Under the pieces are notes generated by a model. It saw nothing but the letters and a program-made list of their open reading frames with translations, was not told where the DNA came from and did no database searches. This document shows positions 8,505 to 16,407 of a stretch of 35,513 nucleotides of DNA, piece after piece; within the stretch, counting starts at the first letter, position 1; each line of letters opens with the position of its first letter. The stretch is from Sphingomonas sp. AR_OL41. GTDB lineage: Bacteria > Pseudomonadota > Alphaproteobacteria > Sphingomonadales > Sphingomonadaceae. The stretch spans positions 1 to 35,513 of the forward strand of contig NZ_JARYTI010000048.1 of assembly GCF_029911635.1 (NCBI RefSeq). Reading direction: 5' to 3'. Position numbers and translations under genes: made by a program.

Positions 8505-9188
8505 TCAGTCGCCGGCGGCGTTGCCGATCGCCGCCTGGGCCTTGGCCTCATGCTGTTCGGCGAGGATCTCGCTGCACAGCTTGCGCGCCTGTTCCTCGAC
8601 GGCGAACAGATTTTCCTCGACGAACTGCTTCTTCAGGCCCTCGACGATCGCATCGAAATGGCAGTGCCCGCCCGAGCGCATGCCGAAGACGCCCATCAGA
8701 TAGTGGTCGAACGCCTGGCGCAGCGCGCCGAGCTGGCCCTGTTCGTCGAGCCATGATGCCGTCATGCCCGAGCTCGAAAAGATCGCCAGCCGCTTGTTGC
8801 GCAACACCGAATCGGTGACGTGATCGCGGATTGCGGAAGGCGTCAGCGCGACGCCCATCACCCGGTCGATATAACCCTTCACGATCGCCGGCGGCATGCC
8901 GAACCAGATCGGGTAGACCAGCACCAGCACGTCGGCGGCGCGGAGATGGGCGAGCTCATTGGCGACGTCGGCGGACATGCCGGTCTGGCGCCCGGGACGG
9001 CGATCCTCGCGCAGCCGGGGGTCGAAATCGAGCGCGTAAAGGTCGCGCAGGATGGCGTGCTGGCCATTGGCCCTGACCGCCGCGCAATAACGCGACGCGA
9101 CGGCATGGTTGAAGCTGCCGAGCGAGGGATGGCCCAGCACGACGACATGGCGCGGGGCATCGTCAGGCACGCTGGAAGTCGCGGGCAT
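8505..9188 (-). CDS. Flavodoxin-fold NAD(P)H (quinone) oxidoreductase
   Basis: The 227-residue protein matches the NAD(P)H dehydrogenase (quinone) / KefF-MdaB type flavodoxin-like fold. The N-terminal strand and phosphate-binding loop read VVVLGHPSLGSFNHAVA (about residues 15-31). The central LVLVYPIWFGMPPAIVKGYIDRV is the flavin-contact segment characteristic of the family. Such FMN or FAD enzymes reduce quinones or electrophiles by two electrons, or regulate K+ efflux systems. ATG 9188 has GGAG seven bases upstream. Gaps of 118 bases before and 77 bases after suggest it may be its own transcript or part of a loose stress operon with xfp-ackA downstream. Substrate unknown. Confidence 0.85.
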   Translation of the reverse strand: MPATSSVPDDAPRHVVVLGHPSLGSFNHAVASRYCAAVRANGQHAILRDLYALDFDPRLREDRRPGRQTGMSADVANELAHLRAADVLVLVYPIWFGMPPAIVKGYIDRVMGVALTPSAIRDHVTDSVLRNKRLAIFSSSGMTASWLDEQGQLGALRQAFDHYLMGVFGMRSGGHCHFDAIVEGLKKQFVEENLFAVEEQARKLCSEILAEQHEAKAQAAIGNAAGD

Positions 9189-9306
9189 CGGTTATCTCCA
9201 TGTCAGTAACAAAGGGCGTCGGTAGCCAGATTTCGCAACGCTGCCGTGGCGGAGTTCGTTCCGTCGGCGGTACGATCGGGGGCGATTGCGGCGGGGGTAC
9301 ATCGGA

Positions 9307-10383
9307 CTATTCCTCGCGGACCGTTTTGCCGCGCGGAGTCGGCGAAAAGATGTCCCAGCTGACCATGAACAGTCCGGCGATCAGCGGCCCGACGACGAAG
9401 CCGTTGAAGCCCATCAGCTCGAACCCGCCCATCGTCGAGACCAGGACGAGATAATCGGGCATGCGTGCGTCGCGGCCGACCAGGATCGGGCGGACGATAT
9501 TGTCGACCGTGCCGATGACGAAGAAGCCGCACAGCCCGAGCACGATGCCCTGCCAGACGGAGCCGGTCGCCAGCAGATAGATGGTGACCGGGATCCAGAT
9601 CAGCCCGGTGCCGAGCGCGGGGAAGAGCGAGAAGACGCCCATCGCCATCGCCCATAACAGCGCGCTGGGAATGCCGAGCAGCCAGAAGGTGATGCCGCCG
9701 ATCGAGCCCTGCAGCACGGCGACGACGAGGCTGCCGCGGATCGTCGCGCGGATCACCGCGATGAAGCGCGCGAACAAAGCCTCACGCTGTTCCGGCGGCA
9801 GCGGGATCGAATGCTCGATCCGCGTCGCGAGCGGGCGCCCGTCGCGCAGCAGGAAGAAGGTGATGTAGAGCATCACGGTGAGCGCGACGAAGAACCCCAG
9901 CGCGCTCTGGCCGAGATTGACGGTCTGGGCGAGGATGGTCTGGAAGCTGTCCGCCACGCCCTGGCCGAGCTTGGCGCGTACCCCGTCGATATCGCTGAGG
10001 CCGACATCCTGCAGCCAGGACCTGATCCAGTCGGGGAGATGCGCCTCGGCGGTGACGAAGGCGCGGCCGGGGTCGATGTCGCCGCTGCGCAGCCGTGCGT
10101 AGACCGTGCCGGCCTCGCGCACGAGCGCGACGGCGAGCAGGATGGCCGGCACGATCACCACCCCGACGATCACCAGCAGCGTGATCGAGGCGGCGGTGTT
10201 GCGGCGCGCGGGCATCGCGCGCAGCAGGCGCTGGTTGAGTGGATCGAACAGCAGGGTGGCGACCACGCCCCACAGGATCGCGCCGGAAAAGGGCGCGGTG
10301 ACCCAGATGAAGGCCAGGGTGACGGCGACGACCAGCAACAACAGGAAGGCGCGTGCCGGATCGATCGCGTAGCGCGGACTCAT
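9307..10383 (-). CDS. AI-2E family transporter (PerM/YdiK-like membrane permease)
   Basis: The 358-residue membrane protein has several hydrophobic helices and the AI-2E transporter family layout: paired N-terminal helices (ARAFLLLLVVAVTLAFIWVT, GAILWGVVATLLF), one further helix, a large hydrophilic domain, then a C-terminal bundle with the conserved GIPSALLWAMAMGVFSLFPA and a PDYLVLVSTMGGFELMG block near the end. The start ATG (10383) overlaps the TGA of the P-type ATPase gene as ATGA, so translation is likely coupled. The family is named after an E. coli AI-2 exporter, but most members have other or unknown substrates, and some act as ion antiporters. Linkage to a P-type ATPase and a Usp suggests a stress or ion role, which is inference. 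Confidence 0.9.
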   Translation of the reverse strand: MSPRYAIDPARAFLLLLVVAVTLAFIWVTAPFSGAILWGVVATLLFDPLNQRLLRAMPARRNTAASITLLVIVGVVIVPAILLAVALVREAGTVYARLRSGDIDPGRAFVTAEAHLPDWIRSWLQDVGLSDIDGVRAKLGQGVADSFQTILAQTVNLGQSALGFFVALTVMLYITFFLLRDGRPLATRIEHSIPLPPEQREALFARFIAVIRATIRGSLVVAVLQGSIGGITFWLLGIPSALLWAMAMGVFSLFPALGTGLIWIPVTIYLLATGSVWQGIVLGLCGFFVIGTVDNIVRPILVGRDARMPDYLVLVSTMGGFELMGFNGFVVGPLIAGLFMVSWDIFSPTPRGKTVREE

Positions 10384-12947
10384 GCGGCGATGGGCCGCAC
10401 TGTCGCAGGTTTTGCCGGACGTCTTGCCATCATCCACCTCATCAGCGGCTTGCAGGCCTCGAGCAGGAGCAACAGCAATAACCCGGATCCGAGTGCGAGC
10501 GCCATATCGAGCCAGGCGATCTTGCCGAATTTGAGCAGTTTCTGCGCCGCCGGAATGAACAGGATCAGCGCGGTCACGCCGCAGACCGCCGCGACGACAT
10601 AGCGCAACGCGGCATTGTGGCGCCGGAAGGCGTCGCCGAGCGAGGCGCTGGACGAGCGGTTGACGAGGATCAGCGCGAGGATCGCGGCAACCAGCGCGAA
10701 GAACATCAACGCGCGCAACTCCTGTTCGGCCATGCCCGACCAACGCTCGACGAAGAAGATCGTTGCCAGCATGGCAAAGGCGAGGCCGCCCTGGAAGACG
10801 CTCCAGGCGATCATCGGCAGTGCGAACAGCGGCTCGGCCGGATCGCGCGGCGGGCGCTCCATCAGGTCGGCCTCGCCGCGCTCGGCCTCGAACACCAGCG
10901 CGCAGACCGGATCGATGACCATTTCGAGCAAAGCGATGTGGATCGGGCCGAACAGGATCGGCGCGCCGAACAGCAGCGGGAGCAACGCCAGCCCGGCGAT
11001 CGGCACGTGCACGGCGAAGATGAACGCCATCGCCTTGCGGATATTGTCGTAGATCCGACGACCGAGCCGCACGGCGTGGACGATCGCGCCGAAATCGTCG
11101 TCGAGCAGCACGATCGCCGATGCCTCGCGCGCGACGTCGGTGCCGCGCTTGCCCATCGCGACGCCGATATGCGCGGCCTTGAGCGACGGCGCGTCATTGA
11201 CCCCGTCGCCTGTCATCGCGACGACCTCGCCGTCCGTCTTGAAGGCCTGGACGATGCGCAATTTCTGCTCGGGCATGATCCGGGCGAAGACCGTGACGGT
11301 CTTCAGGCGTTCCGCCAACTGCGCGTCGTCGAGCGCGGCGAGATCGGCGCCGGTCAGCACGTCGCCATCGGCGATGCCGGCCTGGGTGGCGATCGACCGC
11401 GCGGTCGCGGCATAGTCGCCGGTGATCATCACGACGCGGATGCCGGCGCTGCGGCATTCCGCCACGGCGGCGGCGACGCTCGGCCGCAACGGATCGGCAA
11501 GGCCGACCAGCCCGGACAGGGTATAATGATAGTCGTGCTGCGACGCCGCCCAGTCGCGATCCGGCGCGGTGGCGGTGGCGACCGCGAGCACGCGGATGCC
11601 GCGCGAGGCCATCGCCTCGACCGCAGCGGTCATCGCCGCGAGCGCAGCGGGCGGCAGGCGGCACAGGCCGGCAATCGCCTCGGGCGCGCCCTTGGCGGTG
11701 ATCGTCAGCGCATCGTCGACATCCCACACATTGGACATCGCCAGCAGATCGGGGCGCAGGGCATAGGCATGCGCCAGCGCGCCGGGCTGTGGCGCGACGG
11801 TCGCCGCAGCGCTGCGCGCATCGTGCAGCGCGATTTCCATCGGGTCGCTCGGCGCGACGGCGCTGGCGCGCGCCGCGGTTTCGACCAGCGCGAGGAAGAT
11901 GTCGGGGACGGGGGCATCGCCGGCGGTGGCGATCGTTTCGCCCGAGGGCAGCCAGAGTTCGGCGACCGACATGCGGTTTTCGGTCAACGTGCCGGTCTTG
12001 TCGGTGCACAGCACGGTGGTCGAGCCGAGCGTCTCGATCGCCGCTGCGCGCCGCGTGAGCACCCCGACGGCGCCGATCCGCCACGCGCCCATGGCGAGGA
12101 ACACCGTCAGCACGACCGGGAATTCCTCCGGCAGCATCGACATGCCGATCGCGATGCCGGCCAGCGCGGCGTCGATCCAGCCGCCGCGCAACAGGCCGTA
12201 GAGCAGCACGACGAGCAGCGCGACCGCACCGCCGCCGAACGCGCACCAGGTGACGATGCGCGTCGTCTCGCGGCGCAGCCGTGGCGCCTCGCTGTCGAGC
12301 GTGGCGAGCGACTGACCGATCTTGCCGATCTCGCTGCGCGCGCCCGTCGCGACGACGCGGGCGATGCCCCCGCCGCGCGCCACCAGCGTGCCCGAATAGA
12401 CATAGGGCTGGTCCTCGCCGCCGGGCCGGTGCGGCGTGTCAGGTGCTTCGCCCGAGGGGGCGCGCTTGCCGACCGGCAGCGATTCGCCGGTGAGCAGCGA
12501 TTCATCGGTCTGCAGGTCGGCGGCCTCGACCAGCAGAGCATCGGCGGCGATGCGGTCGCCCTGTTCGAGTATGAGCAGATCGTCGCGCACCACCTCGCGC
12601 CCGGCGATCCGCACGCGCGCGCCGTCGCGGATGACCAGCGCGCGCGGCGCGGAGAGGTCGCGCAGTGCCTCCAGCACATGTTCGGTGCGCGTTTCCTGGA
12701 CGACGGTGACGACGACGGAAAAAGTCGCGAAGGCGAGCAGGATCAGCGCCTCGGTGAGGTCGCCGAGCAGCAGGTAAGCGACGCCGCCGGCGAGCAGCAG
12801 GGCGAGCATCGGCTCGCGCAGCACCTCGAAGGCGATGCGGAAGATCGAGCGCTGGCCGCCGCGCGGCAGTTCGTTGGGGCCGTCGGCGGCGAGCCGCGTC
12901 GTTGCCTCCGCGGTGCTCAGGCCCGCCATGGCGGCGCTCTTCGTCAT
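10380..12947 (-). CDS. Cation-translocating P-type ATPase of P2-like type, ion unknown
   Basis: This 855-residue pump has the full P-type order: actuator TGES (153-156), M4 motif PEEFP (273-277), phosphorylation motif DKTGTLTEN with Asp316, nucleotide domain, and hinge TGDGVNDAPSLKAA, followed by six predicted C-terminal helices. The overall order is like SERCA-type (P2A) pumps. By eye the calcium ligands of M5 and M6 are not kept: the SERCA Asn768/Glu771 region reads HVPI and the Asn796/Asp800 region reads LEMVID. Calcium is therefore not a safe call, and the cation is unassigned. ATG 12947 overlaps the usp stop (ATGA), and its own stop overlaps the permease start in the same way, giving a tightly coupled three-gene operon. 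A longer open N-terminus exists, but it would lie inside usp and lacks family similarity. Confidence 0.93.
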   Translation of the reverse strand: MTKSAAMAGLSTAEATTRLAADGPNELPRGGQRSIFRIAFEVLREPMLALLLAGGVAYLLLGDLTEALILLAFATFSVVVTVVQETRTEHVLEALRDLSAPRALVIRDGARVRIAGREVVRDDLLILEQGDRIAADALLVEAADLQTDESLLTGESLPVGKRAPSGEAPDTPHRPGGEDQPYVYSGTLVARGGGIARVVATGARSEIGKIGQSLATLDSEAPRLRRETTRIVTWCAFGGGAVALLVVLLYGLLRGGWIDAALAGIAIGMSMLPEEFPVVLTVFLAMGAWRIGAVGVLTRRAAAIETLGSTTVLCTDKTGTLTENRMSVAELWLPSGETIATAGDAPVPDIFLALVETAARASAVAPSDPMEIALHDARSAAATVAPQPGALAHAYALRPDLLAMSNVWDVDDALTITAKGAPEAIAGLCRLPPAALAAMTAAVEAMASRGIRVLAVATATAPDRDWAASQHDYHYTLSGLVGLADPLRPSVAAAVAECRSAGIRVVMITGDYAATARSIATQAGIADGDVLTGADLAALDDAQLAERLKTVTVFARIMPEQKLRIVQAFKTDGEVVAMTGDGVNDAPSLKAAHIGVAMGKRGTDVAREASAIVLLDDDFGAIVHAVRLGRRIYDNIRKAMAFIFAVHVPIAGLALLPLLFGAPILFGPIHIALLEMVIDPVCALVFEAERGEADLMERPPRDPAEPLFALPMIAWSVFQGGLAFAMLATIFFVERWSGMAEQELRALMFFALVAAILALILVNRSSSASLGDAFRRHNAALRYVVAAVCGVTALILFIPAAQKLLKFGKIAWLDMALALGSGLLLLLLLEACKPLMRWMMARRPAKPATVRPIAA

Positions 12948-13771
12948 CGCGAGAGCAGCAGCGGGAGGCGCGGTTGATCGATCATCGCGTGCGTGACGCC
13001 ACCGAGGATCACGTCGCGGAGCCGCCAATGGCCGAAGGCGCCGAGCGCGAGCAGTTCCACGTCATGCCCGAGCGCGAAGGCTTCCAGCGCGCTCGCATCG
13101 GATTCCACCCCGGCAAGAAGCTGATGCGCTTGCGCGTCGAAGCCGTGGCGGGTGAAGTGTCGCACCACTTCGCCGACACTGTCGGCCATCGCATCGGCTT
13201 CGGCCTGGTCCTGTGCCACCGTGACAACGGAAATCTGCCCACCCGGTTCGACCAGCGGGATGAGATCATGCATGGCGCGGCGGGCTTCGGCAGAGTCCTT
13301 CCAGCCGATCGCGGCGTGTCGCGCGGCGGCGAGCCGTGCCTTGGCATTGCCGATCACCAGCGGGGTTCCGCCTGCCATGATCACGGTTTCCGCCGCATGC
13401 TTGCGGAGCCATTCGGTTTCCCACATCGCCGCGTCGCCCATGATGATGATATCAGCAATTGGTCCTGCCTTCCCCGCACGGCGCGCCAGCCCGAACATGT
13501 CGTCGTGGAGACCGAGCACGCGTGCGACGCAAAAGGAACGGGCGACGGTGTCGGCCACCGCTTGGATGCGGGCTGCTTCGTCGCGCGCCAGTTCCGACTC
13601 GGGCAGGTACATCGCGGTCATGGGCGCAAGCGCGGGAATGAACAACGGGCCGGCGGTGAGGATCTCGATGGTGAGATCTGCCGATTCACGCTCCGCCATC
13701 GCCAGCGCGGCGTGAATGATCGGTTCTGCACGGACGGCATTGTCGATGATGAGAAGAATGTCTTTGATCAT
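12944..13771 (-). CDS. Universal stress protein with two tandem Usp domains
   Basis: At 275 residues this is double the length of a single UspA domain. The first half begins MIKDILLIIDNA and has IIIMGDAAMWE in the nucleotide-site region, without a good ATP motif. The second half begins about residue 150 (ARHAAIGWKDSAEARRAM) and carries the ATP-binding-type G-x2-G-x9-G pattern in GAFGHWRLRDVILGGVTHAM. Tandem Usps bind ATP or AMP and modulate survival under starvation, low oxygen or redox stress. The gene is first of a three-gene unit (usp, P-type ATPase, permease) joined by ATGA overlaps. It follows the octaheme cytochrome gene by 54 bases, so read-through from that operon is possible. Confidence 0.9.
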   Translation of the reverse strand: MIKDILLIIDNAVRAEPIIHAALAMAERESADLTIEILTAGPLFIPALAPMTAMYLPESELARDEAARIQAVADTVARSFCVARVLGLHDDMFGLARRAGKAGPIADIIIMGDAAMWETEWLRKHAAETVIMAGGTPLVIGNAKARLAAARHAAIGWKDSAEARRAMHDLIPLVEPGGQISVVTVAQDQAEADAMADSVGEVVRHFTRHGFDAQAHQLLAGVESDASALEAFALGHDVELLALGAFGHWRLRDVILGGVTHAMIDQPRLPLLLSR

Positions 13772-13825
13772 GGACCGGCCCCTTGTGTTGGCGTTTGCAG
13801 AGGATCTTGCAGGCCCCCGGATGCA

Positions 13826-14569
13826 TCAGTCATCGCCGCCGCCCTCGCGGCGCTGGCCGCCTTCGCCGCCTTCGCCACCCTCTTCACCCGCGCCGCTGCG
13901 GTGGCAGCGTGCGCAGTTGGCGATGTTGGTGATGCCCTCTTCGGCATGGCGCGCGCTGATCGCGCCGGGCTGATGCGCGTGGCAGCCGAAGCAGGTGTAG
14001 CGCGCGACGTTTCCGCCGACATGGCAGGTGGTGCAGCTGGCATTGTGCGGCCCCGACAGCGCGAAGAAACGACCGTGATCGAAGGTCGCCGGCTTCCAGC
14101 CCGCGGTCGTGTGACATTGCGCGCAACTTTCGCCGACCTGTCGATGCAGCGCCGTGGCCGGTGCGCGGTGGCACGCCTCGCAGCGGTTGCGGACATCGCT
14201 GCGGAGCAAGGTGTGGGCGAAGGTCGGGCCGGCAGCTCTTGTCAGGCGCGGTTCGCGGTGGTCGCTATGACATGCCAGGCAATTGGGCTGGGCCAGCGAC
14301 TGATGGAAGGCGATGCTGCGCCGTGCGGGCGGGCGTGGCGCGCCGCTGGTCGACCTGATGCCGATATCAGCGACCTTGTGGCAGGCGGTACAGCGCTCCG
14401 CCGATGCGCCACGGAACGGCGCGTGACAGGCGAAGCAATTATTGGTGATTTTCGCATGCGCCGGGATCAGCGGGCCGGGCGCGACCATCATGTGCGGATA
14501 GACGAAGACAAGGGCGATCAGCGCGCACAGGTTCAGCGCGATGAGAGCGAGTGCCCAGCGCCGGGTCAT
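13826..14569 (-). CDS. Membrane-anchored octaheme c-type cytochrome (cytochrome c3-like)
   Basis: The 247-residue protein has an N-terminal anchor (residues 4-24, preceded by MTRR, so the rest should be periplasmic) and eight CxxCH heme-binding motifs, with first cysteines at residues 45, 60, 97, 130, 149, 179, 193 and 219. Spare histidines (for example His38, 89, 104, 119, 142, 165, 175, 199, 208) could be distal ligands, as in cytochrome c3/NapC-like multiheme proteins. The C-terminus is an acidic, glycine-rich tail of GEEGGEGGEGG type. The start overlaps the stop of the diheme b gene as ATGA. Together with the b protein and the FNR/2Fe-2S reductase it should carry electrons to the periplasm. 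It is not a recognisable nitrite, tetrathionate or hydroxylamine enzyme; an electron-transfer role is more likely. Confidence 0.9.
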   Translation of the reverse strand: MTRRWALALIALNLCALIALVFVYPHMMVAPGPLIPAHAKITNNCFACHAPFRGASAERCTACHKVADIGIRSTSGAPRPPARRSIAFHQSLAQPNCLACHSDHREPRLTRAAGPTFAHTLLRSDVRNRCEACHRAPATALHRQVGESCAQCHTTAGWKPATFDHGRFFALSGPHNASCTTCHVGGNVARYTCFGCHAHQPGAISARHAEEGITNIANCARCHRSGAGEEGGEGGEGGQRREGGGDD

Positions 14570-15153
14570 TTCCACCCCCAGAACAGACACACCGCGATGA
14601 TGTGTGCCAACGCAAGGACGGCGAAGGCGAGGGTGATCGGCACATGCACGGCGCGCCATTGCTTGACCATGTCGAAGGTCAGGCTGTCCCAATAGGTCCG
14701 TTCCTCGAGCGCTTCAGGCGACAGACCGGTCGCCCGCAGCGTCTGGCGGTTGACGTCGAGCCGCACGCGGGCGCGCTTTAGCAGGAAGCGCCCGGTCAGG
14801 CCGCTGACGATGTTGACCAGCATCGCCCAGACCGCCAGCCAGCCGAGAATCGCGTTGAAGTGAATGCCGGCATGGACGAGGATCAGCAGCGACCCGGCCC
14901 AGGCCAGTCCCTCATGCCAGCGCAGCAGATTGGCCGGCTTGCCCGACGAGATGAGCTTGCGCTTGCGCAGCGAATAGCCCGACGAAGCGATGATCAGGAC
15001 GACGCCGGCAATGCCGAGATAGCGCCCGACCCACACCATGTCGGCGACGTGCAGCAGCGCATCGAGCGCCAGCGCGGACCCGCCGAGTAAGGCAAGCGCG
15101 GCGAGAAAGGGGATCACCTCGCGGCTGATCAGGCTGGTGCGGAGCGCGCTCAT
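14566..15153 (-). CDS. Five-helix membrane protein with NOX/ferric-reductase-like diheme b motif
   Basis: The 195-residue protein has about five hydrophobic helices (roughly 13-33, 40-60, 81-100, 102-120, 170-192). Two of them carry identical H-x13-H spacing: His80 and His94 (with His98) in one, His170 and His184 in the other. This spacing is how NADPH oxidases and ferric reductases hold two stacked b hemes across the membrane. It lacks any flavin or NAD domain; those are on the gene upstream, whose stop overlaps this start as ATGA (15150-15153). Its own stop overlaps the octaheme cytochrome start likewise. I infer that it takes electrons from the cytoplasmic reductase and passes them to the periplasmic cytochrome. 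I do not recognise a named family beyond this pattern. Confidence 0.85.
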   Translation of the reverse strand: MSALRTSLISREVIPFLAALALLGGSALALDALLHVADMVWVGRYLGIAGVVLIIASSGYSLRKRKLISSGKPANLLRWHEGLAWAGSLLILVHAGIHFNAILGWLAVWAMLVNIVSGLTGRFLLKRARVRLDVNRQTLRATGLSPEALEERTYWDSLTFDMVKQWRAVHVPITLAFAVLALAHIIAVCLFWGWK

Positions 15154-16367
15154 GCTGCGAGCACCAGGGCGGTGCGGGGTATCGCGACGCACAGCAGGCA
15201 ATGCCGGGGCGCGACGTCGAACGACGGGGGCACGACATAGTCGACCTCGCCCGACACGATCTCGGTATCGCAGGTGCCGCAACTGCCCGACCGGCAGCCC
15301 GATTCCACCACCACGCCGTGGCGCTCGGCCAGATCGAGCAGGTTGGTGTCGCAGCCATCCCAGGTCAGGGTCTGACCACTGTCCGCGAAGCGGATTTCCA
15401 GCGGTTCCGTCAGCGGCGATGGGGCCAGATCTTCCGCCGAGGCAACCGAGGCTGGGCCAAAGGCTTCATAGCGCAGATCGCCGGGCGTGACGCCCCATGC
15501 GCGCAACGCCGGCACCAGACTCGCCATCATCGAAGGCGGGCCGCAAAGATAGAAGCAGTGCCGGCCGTGCGGCAGCATGCGTCGCAACAGCGGCACGTCG
15601 ATCAGTCCGGTTTCGTGATCGTCGCGGCCGGGCTGCTCGTCGGGGTCGGGCCGACTGTGGACGATCATGAGGTGAAAACGCTCAAAGGCGTGCGACAGCT
15701 CTTGCAACTCCGACAGGAAAGCTGTTTCGCGGCTGTTTCGCGTGCCGTAAAAGAGGTGAACCTCGCTATGCGGGCGCCTGTGCAGGGCGTCGCGCGCAAT
15801 GCTCAGCAGCGGCGTAATCCCGATGCCGCCGGCGATCAGAACGATCGGCACGCCGTCATCCTCGGCGAGGACGAACCTGCCCGACGGCGCCCTCAGCTGC
15901 ACCACTGTCCCGATCGCCGCCCGGTCGTGCAGATAGCCCGACACCAGCCCCGCCGGCAGTTCGGGCCGAGCGGCCGGGATGCGCTTCACGGTAAGGCGAT
16001 AGGCGCTGGGGTCATGGCCATCCGACAGGGAATAGCATCGCGTCACCGTCCGCTTTCCGCCCTGCTCGTCGTCCAGCTCCAGTTCGACCGTCACGAACTG
16101 CCCGGCCTCGAACGGCGGCAACGGTTCGCCATCGACCGGCGCGAGATGGAAGGAACATTGGCCTTGCGCGCGGTCTTCATAGGTGCGGCGCATGATGCGA
16201 AATGGGCGCGTGCCCTGCCAGGCCCCGCGCTCCACTGCACGCGATGGTGCGGTGACGACGGAGGGTCGAGCGCCTGCGTGCCGACGCGAGGCAACCCAGG
16301 CAATGACGAGGGAAGTCTCGATCAGCAACGTCGCCACTATGGCGCCAAGGAGTTGAAGCGTCGTCAC
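15150..16367 (-). CDS. Membrane-anchored FAD/NAD(P)H oxidoreductase with C-terminal plant-type 2Fe-2S domain
   Basis: The 405-residue protein starts with one membrane helix (about 5-26) followed by RRH, placing the rest in the cytoplasm. Next is a ferredoxin-NADP reductase module: FAD-binding RCYSLSD at 110-116, pyridine-nucleotide loop LIAGGIGITPLLSI near 177-190, and FYLCGPPSMM. The C-terminus is a plant-type ferredoxin domain with Cys358-x4-Cys363-x2-Cys366 and a final Cys in HCLLC (Cys390 or 393). This is the domain order of phenol hydroxylase and Hmp-like reductases with an added anchor. The start is GTG 16367; a nearer upstream ATG runs into a stop, so GTG is preferred despite a weak ribosome site. 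It overlaps the diheme b gene by ATGA. It is the likely NAD(P)H entry point of the chain. Confidence 0.92.
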   Translation of the reverse strand: MTTLQLLGAIVATLLIETSLVIAWVASRRHAGARPSVVTAPSRAVERGAWQGTRPFRIMRRTYEDRAQGQCSFHLAPVDGEPLPPFEAGQFVTVELELDDEQGGKRTVTRCYSLSDGHDPSAYRLTVKRIPAARPELPAGLVSGYLHDRAAIGTVVQLRAPSGRFVLAEDDGVPIVLIAGGIGITPLLSIARDALHRRPHSEVHLFYGTRNSRETAFLSELQELSHAFERFHLMIVHSRPDPDEQPGRDDHETGLIDVPLLRRMLPHGRHCFYLCGPPSMMASLVPALRAWGVTPGDLRYEAFGPASVASAEDLAPSPLTEPLEIRFADSGQTLTWDGCDTNLLDLAERHGVVVESGCRSGSCGTCDTEIVSGEVDYVVPPSFDVAPRHCLLCVAIPRTALVLAA

Positions 16368-16407
16368 CCCGGGCGGCGCATGGGTGAAGAAGCGAAGATT
16401 CGCTCCA

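Noticed and set aside
8428..9306. Search for FNR/FixK boxes (TTGAT-N4-ATCAA) upstream of xfp and the quinone reductase
   Set aside because: No acceptable match was seen by eye, so oxygen control by an FNR protein is not claimed.
11706..11721. CGTCAG-N5-CGTCGA inside the P-type ATPase gene
   Set aside because: Inside coding sequence and the second half-site lacks the last two conserved bases.
10617..12977. A 786-codon plus-strand frame opposite the P-type ATPase
   Set aside because: Arg/Asp/Gly-rich shadow with no domain; the minus-strand frame has all ATPase motifs.
12948..13029. N-terminal extension of the P-type ATPase into the usp gene
   Set aside because: The extra 27 residues are unlike the family, and ATG 12947 forms an ATGA overlap with usp, as at other junctions here.
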